A stretch of DNA of 48,658 nucleotides from an uncultured Clostridium sp. (GTDB lineage: Bacteria > Bacillota > Clostridia > TANB77 > CAG-508): assembly GCA_945877035.1 (NCBI GenBank), contig CAMCQH010000012.1:1-48658 (forward strand), given 5' to 3'. Within the stretch, counting starts at the first letter, position 1. Every line of letters starts with the position of its first letter. Below, in pieces: positions 39,134-47,261 of this stretch. Made by a program: the position numbers and the translations under genes. Under the pieces are notes generated by a model, which did no database searches, was not told the DNA's origin, and was given only the letters and a program-made list of their open reading frames with translations.

Positions 39134-39589
39134 ATGTCAACAGAAACTTTGTTAGCTTATGCAGAAGTTTACGAAATATTAAAACTATTAGAAAATGAAT
39201 ATGTAGAAAGAATACCACAAAATGTTAGAAATTTTTTTGAAGAAGAAAGAGATAAAAATTATAATCCAAAAATAAATACAGATATTCCTTTAACGCAACA
39301 AAATCTAAAAAGAGAAACAATGATATTATTGGCAGTTTTAAATTTGAATTACTGGTGTGAAAATGAAGCAGAAAAACAGAATTTTTTAAATGAATTAGCT
39401 AAAAATGAAAAAGAAAAGAGAGAACTTGAAGAAAGATATAATTCAGATAATTTATTTAAAAACAGAAAGTATAACAATGTCGAAAATTCAGAAAAAATAG
39501 AAGAAAATGTATCACTAGTTGAATATAAAAAAATAAGCATATTTAAAAGAATTTTAGAAAAAATTACAAGATTCTTCAAAAGAGGATAG
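39134..39589 (+). CDS. Small partner protein, paralogue B
   Basis: A 151-aa protein clearly related to the products of 34596 and 41656. Matching segments are AEVYEILKLLENEYVERIPQ, DKNYNPKINTD, LTQQNLKRETMILLAVLNLNYWC and RYNSDNLFKN. It ends in a basic amphipathic helix (ISIFKRILEKITRFFKRG). TGGAGGAAA precedes the ATG. It follows the HopA1-like gene, and a 31-aa frame and the metalloprotease-like gene lie downstream. The likely role is a dedicated partner of the HopA1-like protein. Confidence 0.65.
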   Translation: MSTETLLAYAEVYEILKLLENEYVERIPQNVRNFFEEERDKNYNPKINTDIPLTQQNLKRETMILLAVLNLNYWCENEAEKQNFLNELAKNEKEKRELEERYNSDNLFKNRKYNNVENSEKIEENVSLVEYKKISIFKRILEKITRFFKRG

Positions 39590-39598
39590 GGGTAATGT

Positions 39599-39694
39599 AT
39601 GGAAAAATATAGAAAAGAAATAAATAACAACAAAATACACAACGATATAGCAATGGAATGGATAGATAATTATAAAAAGGAAAATTTATTATGA
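39599..39694 (+). CDS. 31-aa peptide coupled to the metalloprotease-like gene
   Basis: ATG at 39599 with AGGGG five bases upstream, then MEKYRKEINNNKIHNDIAM and a Trp/Tyr-containing end. Its TGA stop overlaps the ATG of the next gene (ATGA), a classic coupling arrangement. It has no hydrophobic leader. It may serve only to bring ribosomes to the next gene, or be a small real protein. Confidence 0.5.
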   Translation: MEKYRKEINNNKIHNDIAMEWIDNYKKENLL

Positions 39695-41652
39695 AAATGC
39701 AGGATAATATAGTTTCAAAGGATGAGAATATAGATGAAGAAATATATCAAATCCTAAATGAAGCATATCGTGAATTTATTGAATGTTATGGAGATAGACA
39801 TGGTGAACATATAAAAAATTGTATAGAAAATATTACAGATAAAGTGAAAAAAGCAACTCACTATTATTCTGGAGATATTGCTTCTGCAAATGCTGAAATG
39901 GGAGTTGTATATACGAAATCTGACAAGTTGTCAGCAGTATTAAAGCATGAAATGTGGCATGTATATAATAATTCAGCAGTAGATAGAGAAAAATCATTAC
40001 AACATATTCCAAATAAATATTTAAGCTGGTTAGATCAGAGTGGATATTTAAAACAACTATATGATAGAACAATGAAAAGATATAAAGAAAAATGGAAAGA
40101 TGAGCCTGAAAGATTACAATATTTATTAGTTGACTATGAAGAATTTAAAAATAACAGGTTTAATTTTGGAGATAGTCCAGTTGAAATGTGGACAGAGTGG
40201 TTTAACAGTAAAACACATTTAAAAGATATGCAAGATAATTTTTGGGATTGGGGAAATGGATTTTTTACAAAAAATTATTCATCGAATTCATTTTATGATT
40301 CGTATATAAATATTGCAGATATGATTTCATGTATAATTCCTAAAGATAAATTATTAGAAATGTATTTGCAAACAGGAGAATATAAAACAGAATATTCTTA
40401 TCCAGAAATGATAGAAGATTTTGACAAAAATTATGAAGATTCATTGAACGAAGATGAAAAAGCAACATATCAATATCCATATTTGAAGATTATTATGAAT
40501 GTGATGACTGTATCTGAAAATGCTAGAAGGAATCCTGCTATTGCTTTAGATGCTTTACAGCAATGTATGAAAACTTGTTTTAATGCTTATTCCATAAAAC
40601 TTGATAACATTAAGGAAATAGATGTGAATCAGGCAAGGCAAATATTTGATGAAATAAAATATTTGCAGGAGTATATGGTTTGGAATGTTGATATTTCAAA
40701 GATGCAAGAAATTGACTCTGTTAAAGCAATGGAACAATTACAAGAAAAATTTAAAATTATTTTAAAAAGTTTAGACATGCAAATACCAGAAGTACAAATA
40801 ATGAATGACAAAATAGATTATAAAAGTAATAATCCATATAAGTTTATTGAGAATGGGGATAAAATATCTCAAAAAATAGTTGAAGCACAAGAAGATAAGG
40901 AATGTATAGTAACAATAGGTGAATATAAAACAACAGTAGGAAAGAGCGAGATAAAAGGCAATTTATATAGTACCTTATTTACCATATTAGGAGAAGAAAA
41001 ATACAATCTATTATACGAGAAATTTAATGATAATAATGAAGATAATATATTATTAAAATTTTATGATAAAATAGAGAATATCGCAAATGAAAGTGATATT
41101 ATTGCAATTTATAATGAGATGTATGAATTATATGAACAAAGGTTAGAAAGTAATTTAAAAACTGATGAGAATATATCAACATTATTTAATAGATATAGCA
41201 AAGAAATAATAGAATTGCAAAAAAATGCACTATTTGATGAAAATAACAAAAAATATATACCTGGATTAGAAAATATAATAAATTTATATAATCAAAGAGT
41301 AAATGACTATATACAAGAAATTGATAAAAGTGCAGAAATAGATAGAAAAGGGTATTTAGAAAGAGGAAAAACTATTGAAGAAGCCATAAAATTTTCAAGA
41401 AGAATACCAGATATGTATATGGAAGAATTAAATGGACAACAAAATAGAATTGATAAGCAAAGAAAAATTCAATTAGAAGAATATCAAAAAAAGGATTATA
41501 AATATAGAAATATTCAGTTTACGGAACAACAAATGGGAAAGGCAATTATAGGGATTTCAACAGAGAAAAAAGATAAGGCAATGTCAAGAGTGAATCAAGA
41601 TGTGCAATTAGTTGTAAATAAAGAAAATAAAAAAGAAGGAGAAGAATTATAA
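39691..41652 (+). CDS. HExxH zinc-metalloprotease-like putative effector
   Basis: A 653-aa protein. LKHEMWHVYNN (about residues 90-100) carries HExxH, the zinc-binding helix of gluzincin-type metalloproteases. DSPVEMWTEWF, some 70 residues later, could supply the third ligand (Glu). The middle is helical. The last 130 residues are a charged helical tail (GYLERGKTIEEAIKFSRRI), and MGKAIIGISTEKKDKAMSR near the end weakly resembles the TKAERE tail of two other island proteins. There is no signal peptide or propeptide, so the enzyme is cytoplasmic or exported by a non-Sec route. Its ATG overlaps the 31-aa frame, and small paralogue C starts 3 bp after its stop. Confidence 0.65.
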   Translation: MKMQDNIVSKDENIDEEIYQILNEAYREFIECYGDRHGEHIKNCIENITDKVKKATHYYSGDIASANAEMGVVYTKSDKLSAVLKHEMWHVYNNSAVDREKSLQHIPNKYLSWLDQSGYLKQLYDRTMKRYKEKWKDEPERLQYLLVDYEEFKNNRFNFGDSPVEMWTEWFNSKTHLKDMQDNFWDWGNGFFTKNYSSNSFYDSYINIADMISCIIPKDKLLEMYLQTGEYKTEYSYPEMIEDFDKNYEDSLNEDEKATYQYPYLKIIMNVMTVSENARRNPAIALDALQQCMKTCFNAYSIKLDNIKEIDVNQARQIFDEIKYLQEYMVWNVDISKMQEIDSVKAMEQLQEKFKIILKSLDMQIPEVQIMNDKIDYKSNNPYKFIENGDKISQKIVEAQEDKECIVTIGEYKTTVGKSEIKGNLYSTLFTILGEEKYNLLYEKFNDNNEDNILLKFYDKIENIANESDIIAIYNEMYELYEQRLESNLKTDENISTLFNRYSKEIIELQKNALFDENNKKYIPGLENIINLYNQRVNDYIQEIDKSAEIDRKGYLERGKTIEEAIKFSRRIPDMYMEELNGQQNRIDKQRKIQLEEYQKKDYKYRNIQFTEQQMGKAIIGISTEKKDKAMSRVNQDVQLVVNKENKKEGEEL

Positions 41653-41655
41653 TAA

Positions 41656-42099
41656 ATGGAAGATAATTACTCTAAGGCATACAAAGAAGTAATTGAAATA
41701 TTAAATTTTGTACCCAAAGAAAGTGTAGATAAAATACCACAAACAATGATTGATACATTTAAAGCAAAGATGGATCAAAATTATGATTTTAAAGTTGATA
41801 TAAATAAAAGTTTTGAAGAACAAGAACTTTTAGAAGAAACAAAAGCAATACTTGCTAATATTTTCAGAGATTATTGGTCTACACCATATCAAAAAGAAAG
41901 AATTGAAGCAAAAGAAAAATATGATAGGCAAAAAAGTGAAGAGGAAAAAAATAAAAAATATAATCCAAATGATTTGTTTAAAAAGAAAAATGAAAATACT
42001 GATGTAGAAAAAACATCTAACCTACCAATAGAAGTCAAAAAAGAAAGATTCTATGAAAAGATTATAAACTTTTTTAAGAAAATATTTTATATAGGTTAG
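41656..42099 (+). CDS. Small partner protein, paralogue C
   Basis: A 147-aa protein, the most diverged of the three paralogues. Shared positions include YKEVIEILNFVPKESVDKIPQ, DQNYDFKVD, EEQELLEETKAILA, FRDYW and KYNPNDLFKKK, and a C-terminal amphipathic helix (YEKIINFFKKIFYIG). It starts 3 bp after the metalloprotease-like gene, with AAAGAAGGAGAAG about 13 bp upstream. A terminator follows at 42123. It is the last gene of the island before the excisionase and integrase. Confidence 0.65.
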   Translation: MEDNYSKAYKEVIEILNFVPKESVDKIPQTMIDTFKAKMDQNYDFKVDINKSFEEQELLEETKAILANIFRDYWSTPYQKERIEAKEKYDRQKSEEEKNKKYNPNDLFKKKNENTDVEKTSNLPIEVKKERFYEKIINFFKKIFYIG

Positions 42100-42122
42100 A
42101 GAAAAAATTTTGAATTTAAAAT

Positions 42123-42152
42123 GAAAAAAAGAGTACAATGTGCTCTTTTTTT
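42123..42152 (+). terminator. Terminator at end of the effector operon
   Basis: AAAAAAAGAGTAC pairs with GTGCTCTTTTTTT with one wobble; it lies 24 bp after the last gene. Confidence 0.8.
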
Positions 42153-42196
42153 CATTTTATTACAGTTTTCATCAAATTTTATATTGACTTTTCCAT

Positions 42197-42225
42197 CCTA
42201 GACAACTTTTTTAAAAAAATTTATA
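42197..42225 (+). repeat. Direct repeat, right copy
   Basis: CCTAGACAACTTTTTT and the following A-run plus TTTATA match 28687-28713 apart from two single-base insertions. Confidence 0.5.
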
Positions 42226-42394
42226 TTTTGGGTAGATTTTTTTATAAGTCATCCCATTTATATATAGTAGAGGGCATATCAAAATAATTAAACTAGATCT
42301 TAGATATGAAGATGAAGCATTGTTTTGAATATAGATGATTCACAAATCTATGCAGTAAAAAAATTAAAAGTTATGAAAAAAGGATGTGATAATA

Positions 42395-42586
42395 TTGGGT
42401 AATAACGATAAATTAAGTATTACAGTAGATGAAGCAGCAAAATTATTGGGTGTTGGAAGAAACACTATGCTTGAATTTGTAAAAATGGATAGATTTCCTG
42501 CAATTAGATTAAAAAGAAAAATTATTATAGACAAAGAGGCGCTACCTAAATGGTTTTCTAATAATTACGGAAAATATACTTATTAG
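42395..42586 (+). CDS. Excisionase-like small HTH protein
   Basis: About 63 aa with the HTH_17/excisionase pattern: LSITVDEAAKLLGVGRNTMLEFVKMDRFPAIRLKRKIIIDKEALPKW. Such proteins bend attachment-site DNA and bias the integrase towards excision. The start is uncertain: AAAAAAGGA lies 10 bp before TTG at 42395, whereas GTG at 42386 is only 1 bp from it, so I prefer TTG. The integrase starts about 115 bp downstream, the usual xis-int order. Confidence 0.75.
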   Translation: MGNNDKLSITVDEAAKLLGVGRNTMLEFVKMDRFPAIRLKRKIIIDKEALPKWFSNNYGKYTY

Positions 42587-42700
42587 TTTTTGACCGTTGA
42601 TTTTTATATAAATAATATAGTAAAATGTAAACAAATTTAATAGACTTATTGTCCTAAATATGTTTACTTTTATAATGCCTTTTTTAAGGAAGGAGAGAAA

Positions 42701-44170
42701 ATGGAAAAAATTAAAAGTCAAACAAAGGCAAAAATAAAAAAAGAAATAATACCAAAAGGACAAGTTAGTATTAGAAATAAAAAAAATGGAAAGGAGACTC
42801 GCATTACTTTACAATTAAATATTGAAGGTGTGCCAAATCCTAGAATTTCAAAGTATGGAGCGAATGAAGATATTGCAAGAAAAAGACTAGCTGAAGCTAT
42901 TCTTCTTAAATATATTGAATTACAGAAAAACAAAGAATTTGCTAATATTCAAGTTTTTAGTCCAGAATGTCAAATAGAATTAAATAAATTTGATGAGTAT
43001 ATGGAATGTGTAAGAAATAATCAGTTAAAGGCAAATGGATACAGAGAAAATAAGAAAGATGAGATAAAATACCCTATTTCGTTATATGTTGAAAAAATGA
43101 TAAAGCAAAAAAAGAAACAGTCAGAATTTAAAGGTGTTAAAAAGAAGAAAAAAATAAGTCCGAAGACAGTTACATATTATTGGAGAACTGCTAAAACACA
43201 AGTATTACCATATTTCGGTAATTTTGATGCTACCACTATTACACAAGAACAGATTCAAGATCATTTTGATACATTAGACTATTCATCAAAATATTTAAAA
43301 GATATCAGACTTGTTCTAAAATTATCATTGGACCTCGTTATAAAAGAAAAATTAAGAACAGATAATCTAGCAGAAAAAGTAGAAATTGTTGGTGATAAAA
43401 AATCTTTAGGTATTGAAATAGAACATTTGGAACAAGATAGGCAAGAAATATGGTTAAATATATTTGAAAAGGATAAAAGACAATGGGTATATCTATTTGA
43501 ATCTATACTTTTGACAGGAGCAAGACCTGAAGAAGCTTGTGGCTTTAAATGGTGTGCTATGGATTTTGAAAAAGATATTGTTCATATCAATAATGCTTAT
43601 AAAGATACCATTTTATATGACGAAAATATGAATAAAATAGGTCATGCAAGAGGAGATGGAGAATTAAAAACTGCTGAGAGTTATAGAGATTTGCCAATGC
43701 ATCCTAGACTAAAAAGAGTATTCTTGCAAATAAAAGCAGCTAGAATGGCGGAATATCAAAAATTGGGTAAAAAATGGGATGAAAATGGATATGTTTTCTT
43801 GAACCAGGACGGACAACCTTTTGTTTCTGAAAATTTAACAAATAAGATGCCGCAATTTATAAAAAAATATAAATTAGAACACCTTACTACATATGGTTTA
43901 AGACATTCATTTGCAACATTATGTTCAACTTTAGGTATGCCACCTGAAGTATTACATGTTATTATGGGACATGCTGATTTTGACACAACAAGAAAATATT
44001 ATATTCATATTACAGAAGAACGAAAGAGAAATGAAATGTTAAAACTATATAGACAACAAAATAGTGAGCCTGAATTACAAAAACTTATTGCTGAAAATGA
44101 TGATTACTTTAACAATGTAGTAAAATTAAGAATACAAGACATTAGACCTGAAGAAAAATTAGCAGGTTAA
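42701..44170 (+). CDS. int: Tyrosine integrase of the tRNA-Arg-linked element
   Basis: A 489-aa phage/ICE-type integrase. The N-terminus has an arm-binding domain (KGQVSIRNKKNGKETRITLQL), then a core-binding domain (about 125-225). In the catalytic domain, the first Arg lies in LTGARPEEACGFKW, H and R in YGLRHSFATL, the second His in VIMGHADFD and the Tyr in TTRKYYIH. A 40-aa tail follows. AAGGAGAG precedes the ATG. Its 3' end lies 29 bp from the 3' end of tRNA-Arg (44199-44275), a standard attachment-site arrangement, so it probably integrates there. Whether the whole 28-44 kb island moves with it is not shown, since no second tRNA-Arg end copy was found to the left. Confidence 0.9.
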   Translation: MEKIKSQTKAKIKKEIIPKGQVSIRNKKNGKETRITLQLNIEGVPNPRISKYGANEDIARKRLAEAILLKYIELQKNKEFANIQVFSPECQIELNKFDEYMECVRNNQLKANGYRENKKDEIKYPISLYVEKMIKQKKKQSEFKGVKKKKKISPKTVTYYWRTAKTQVLPYFGNFDATTITQEQIQDHFDTLDYSSKYLKDIRLVLKLSLDLVIKEKLRTDNLAEKVEIVGDKKSLGIEIEHLEQDRQEIWLNIFEKDKRQWVYLFESILLTGARPEEACGFKWCAMDFEKDIVHINNAYKDTILYDENMNKIGHARGDGELKTAESYRDLPMHPRLKRVFLQIKAARMAEYQKLGKKWDENGYVFLNQDGQPFVSENLTNKMPQFIKKYKLEHLTTYGLRHSFATLCSTLGMPPEVLHVIMGHADFDTTRKYYIHITEERKRNEMLKLYRQQNSEPELQKLIAENDDYFNNVVKLRIQDIRPEEKLAG

Positions 44171-44198
44171 AAAAATACACTTATAAATAAGTGCATTT

Positions 44199-44275
44199 TG
44201 GTGTAGCTGACAGGGCTTGAACCTGCAACCGCCTGGTTCGTAGCCAGGTACTCTATCCAGTTGAGCTACAGCTAC
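44199..44275 (-). tRNA. tRNA-Arg (anticodon ACG)
   Basis: All arms pair on the minus strand: acceptor GTAGCTG/CAGCTAC, anticodon stem CCTGG/CCAGG with loop CTACGAA (anticodon ACG), T stem GCAGG/CCTGT with loop TTCAAGC, and an encoded A-CCA end. ACG is deaminated to ICG and reads CGU/CGC/CGA. The 3' end faces the integrase. Confidence 0.95.
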
Positions 44276-44340
44276 ATGTATATTTTAATTAAAATAAGTA
44301 TAACAAAAATTTAGAAAATATACAACTAAATTTGTTGCTT

Positions 44341-44461
<121 letters not shown>

Positions 44462-44529
44462 ATGCTTAACAATATATATTATACTTTGATTTTATAGATT
44501 TTTCAAGTATATTTTTAAAAATATTAAAT

Positions 44530-44571
44530 AAAAGCGGTTAATACTATTTTTTGAAGTACTAATCGCTTTTA
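44530..44571 (-). terminator. Terminator of the pyr operon
   Basis: On the minus strand AAAAGCG-ATTAGTACT pairs with AGTATTAA-CGCTTTT with small bulges and is followed by ATTTAATATTTTT. Confidence 0.8.
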
Positions 44572-44575
44572 AAAA

Positions 44576-45484
44576 CTAGTTCATTTCAACTTTTCTAACA
44601 ATTTCATTAATATCTTGAATATTAAATTTTCTCATATAGTCTTCAATACCATTAATTGTATCAATACTTGTAGTTGGACTAATAAAATTACCTGCTCCAA
44701 TAGAAACAGCATTAGCACCAGCTAACATAAACTCAATTGCATCATCACCATTTGTAATTCCACCCATACCTAAAATAGGGATATTAACTGCTTGAGCAAC
44801 TTGATAAACCATACGAACTGCCACAGGTTTTATAGCAGGGCCTGAAAGTCCACCAGTATTATTTGCAAGTACAGGTTTTCTTGCATTGATATCAATTTTC
44901 ATACCAAGTAATGTATTTATTAAAGATACACCATCTGCACCTGCATCTTCTACTGCTGTAGCGATAGAGGCTATATCAGTTACATTTGGAGTTAATTTTA
45001 CAATTAAAGGCTTATCTAATACTTTTCTAACCTTACTTGTAACTTTTTTTACACCTTCATAAGTATTACCAAACGCCATACATCCAGCTTTTACATTAGG
45101 ACAAGAAAGGTTTAGTTCAACTCCATCAATATCTAATGTATTTAAAATTCTGCATAATTCAATATATTCATCAATACTACTTCCGCAGGCATTTACAATT
45201 ACTGCAGTATCGAATTTTCTAAGAAATGGTAAATCATTTTCAGCAAAATATTCTACACCTGGATTTTGAAGTCCAATACTATTTAACATACCACTTGCTG
45301 TTTCACATACTCTAGGAGGTTTATTTCCACTTCTTGGCTTTAAAGAAGTACCTTTTGTTATAATTCCACCTAATTTGCTTAAATCAAAAAAATTGCTAAA
45401 TTCTCTACCATATCCGAATGTACCAGAAGCTACTGTTACTGGATTTTTCATTTCTATTCCCGCAAAATTAATTTTTGTATTCAT
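44576..45484 (-). CDS. pyrD: Dihydroorotate dehydrogenase B, catalytic subunit
   Basis: A 302-aa class 1B dihydroorotate dehydrogenase, FMN subunit, which oxidises dihydroorotate to orotate and passes electrons to PyrK and NAD+. Visible features: NPVTVASGTFGYGREF at the N-terminus, the active-site loop NLSCPNVKAGCMAFGN, LIVKLTPNVTDI, and the FMN phosphate site GMGGITNGDDAIEFMLAGANAVSIG. The presence of pyrK directly upstream (24 bp) supports type 1B over type 1A. Last gene of the operon, followed by a terminator. Confidence 0.94.
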   Translation of the reverse strand: MNTKINFAGIEMKNPVTVASGTFGYGREFSNFFDLSKLGGIITKGTSLKPRSGNKPPRVCETASGMLNSIGLQNPGVEYFAENDLPFLRKFDTAVIVNACGSSIDEYIELCRILNTLDIDGVELNLSCPNVKAGCMAFGNTYEGVKKVTSKVRKVLDKPLIVKLTPNVTDIASIATAVEDAGADGVSLINTLLGMKIDINARKPVLANNTGGLSGPAIKPVAVRMVYQVAQAVNIPILGMGGITNGDDAIEFMLAGANAVSIGAGNFISPTTSIDTINGIEDYMRKFNIQDINEIVRKVEMN

Positions 45485-45508
45485 CTATTTTAATTCCTCC
45501 ATTCTTAA

Positions 45509-46300
45509 TTATATTTCTACATCTTTAGCTTGAAATACTGGACCTGCTTTACATACATGCCAATATTCAGGATTTTCCTTACTACTAGCAGAAGTTTTTA
45601 CAGCACATCCAAGACATACTCCAAGTCCACAAGCCATTTTTTCTTCTAAAGAAATCTGGCATGGAATTTCTTTTTCAATAGCAAGTTTTTGAACTGCTTT
45701 TAACATAGGTAAGGGACCGCATGCAAAAATAGAATCAATTTTTCCATCTTCAATATCTTTTTTTAGAAAATCTATTGCGAAACCTTTTTGAACATAACTT
45801 CCATCATCAGTTGTAATAACTAAATTACTTGAAACTTGCTTAAATTCATCTTCTAAAACAACTAAATCTTTATTTCTAAAACCTAAATAAATATTAACAT
45901 TTTTATTTTCATTTTTTGCATTTTTAGCTAGTTCATATAGTGGAAATATACCAATACCACCACCAATTATAGCTATATTTTGATAATTTGAATATTTAAA
46001 AGTACCGTATCCTAAAGGTCCAACTATATCTATCAATTCACCTTCTCTTTTTTCTGAAAGAATTATTGTACCTTTACCTTTTACTTGGAATATAAATTCT
46101 AAAATTCCATTTTCTTTATTCATATTATAGATACTAATAGGTCTTCTTAAAAAAGGCTCAATATCATTATTTACTCTAATTTCTATAAAATTTCCTGGTT
46201 TAGCAGCTTTTACAATTTCATGTGCTTGTACACTAAATTTGAATATACCAGGTATTAATTCTTTTTTTGCCATTAACTTTGATTTTATATTTACAGGCAT
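45509..46300 (-). CDS. pyrK: Dihydroorotate dehydrogenase B, electron-transfer subunit
   Basis: A 263-aa ferredoxin-reductase-type protein with FAD, NAD and a 2Fe-2S cluster; it carries electrons from PyrD to NAD+. FAD-binding motif RRPISIYNMN, NAD-site GGGIGIFPLYELA, and cluster ligands in CGLGVCLGCAVKTS (C-x4-C-x2-C) with a fourth Cys in HVCKAGPVF. AGGAGG lies before the ATG. Order pyrF-pyrK-pyrD on the transcript. Confidence 0.94.
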   Translation of the reverse strand: MPVNIKSKLMAKKELIPGIFKFSVQAHEIVKAAKPGNFIEIRVNNDIEPFLRRPISIYNMNKENGILEFIFQVKGKGTIILSEKREGELIDIVGPLGYGTFKYSNYQNIAIIGGGIGIFPLYELAKNAKNENKNVNIYLGFRNKDLVVLEDEFKQVSSNLVITTDDGSYVQKGFAIDFLKKDIEDGKIDSIFACGPLPMLKAVQKLAIEKEIPCQISLEEKMACGLGVCLGCAVKTSASSKENPEYWHVCKAGPVFQAKDVEI

Positions 46301-46340
46301 TATTTTTCCTCCTTCTTATATATTAGCTTATAAAATGTTC

Positions 46341-47261
46341 CTATAAAGCAGAATTTAATTCATTTTTCATTCTTAAAGCTTCTGCTCTAGTAGCTTTTGC
46401 ATAATCTTCTTCTTTAAATTCATCTTTCCATTTATCTGATTTATAAGCACACATCAAACTTCTTGAAGCATTTACAATTCCACCCAAATTATTCTCATCA
46501 AAACCTAAAGCAATATCCTCAGGTTTTCCACCTTGAGCACCATATCCAGGTATCAAGAAAAATGTATGTGGAGCGATATTTCTTAATTCTTGTAATTGTT
46601 TAGGATATGTTGCACCAACAACTGCAGCTATACTACTATATCCATTTTCTCCTCTTAAATCAGCACCCCAATTTTCAACGAGATTGGCTACTCTTTTATA
46701 AACTTCTTGTCCATCTTCAAGTTTTAAATCTTGCAATTCTCCAGAAGATGGATTTGATGTTTTTACTAAAATAAATAGACCTTTATTATATTTTTTGCAA
46801 TCATCTATAAAAGGTTTTACACAATCTGTTCCCATGTATGGATTTACAGTGACAAAATCCACATCATAAATTGATTCTTCAATATCTCCAATTTTAGTTT
46901 TTCCTAAATATGCGTTAGAATATCCTTGTGCGGTTGAGCCAATATCACCTCTTTTTATATCAGCAATTACAATCATACCTTTTTGTTTAGCATATGAGCA
47001 AGTTTCTTTAAATGCTTGCATTCCAGGAATTCCAAACATTTCATAAAAAGCAATTTGAGGTTTTATTGCTGGGATAATATCATATGTTGCATCTATTAAT
47101 GCTTTATTATATTCTATAATTGCAGAGGATACACCCTCTAATGTTAAAGAATATTTTTCTGTTACACATTTTGGCAACATTTCATATCTTGGATCTAATC
47201 CCATTACTGTTGGATTTCCAGTTTCTTTGATTTTTTCTATTAATTTATCAATTGCATTCAT
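46341..47261 (-). CDS. pyrF: Orotidine 5'-phosphate decarboxylase (long type)
   Basis: A 306-aa OMP decarboxylase, which makes UMP in the last step of de novo synthesis. The catalytic motif is VIADIKRGDIGSTAQGYSNA (D-x-K-x2-D type). The length and FLIPGYGAQGGKPED near the C-terminus match the longer type 2 subfamily, not the 230-aa Bacillus type. Its ATG overlaps the pyrC stop by one base (TAATG), so the two are translationally coupled. Confidence 0.93.
   Translation of the reverse strand: MNAIDKLIEKIKETGNPTVMGLDPRYEMLPKCVTEKYSLTLEGVSSAIIEYNKALIDATYDIIPAIKPQIAFYEMFGIPGMQAFKETCSYAKQKGMIVIADIKRGDIGSTAQGYSNAYLGKTKIGDIEESIYDVDFVTVNPYMGTDCVKPFIDDCKKYNKGLFILVKTSNPSSGELQDLKLEDGQEVYKRVANLVENWGADLRGENGYSSIAAVVGATYPKQLQELRNIAPHTFFLIPGYGAQGGKPEDIALGFDENNLGGIVNASRSLMCAYKSDKWKDEFKEEDYAKATRAEALRMKNELNSAL

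Larger units (their letters stand above)
42100..42394. other. Region between the effector operon and the recombination module
   Basis: Contains the operon terminator (42123-42152) and the right copy of the direct repeat (42197-42225). The rest is AT-rich with no supported gene. Confidence 0.6.
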
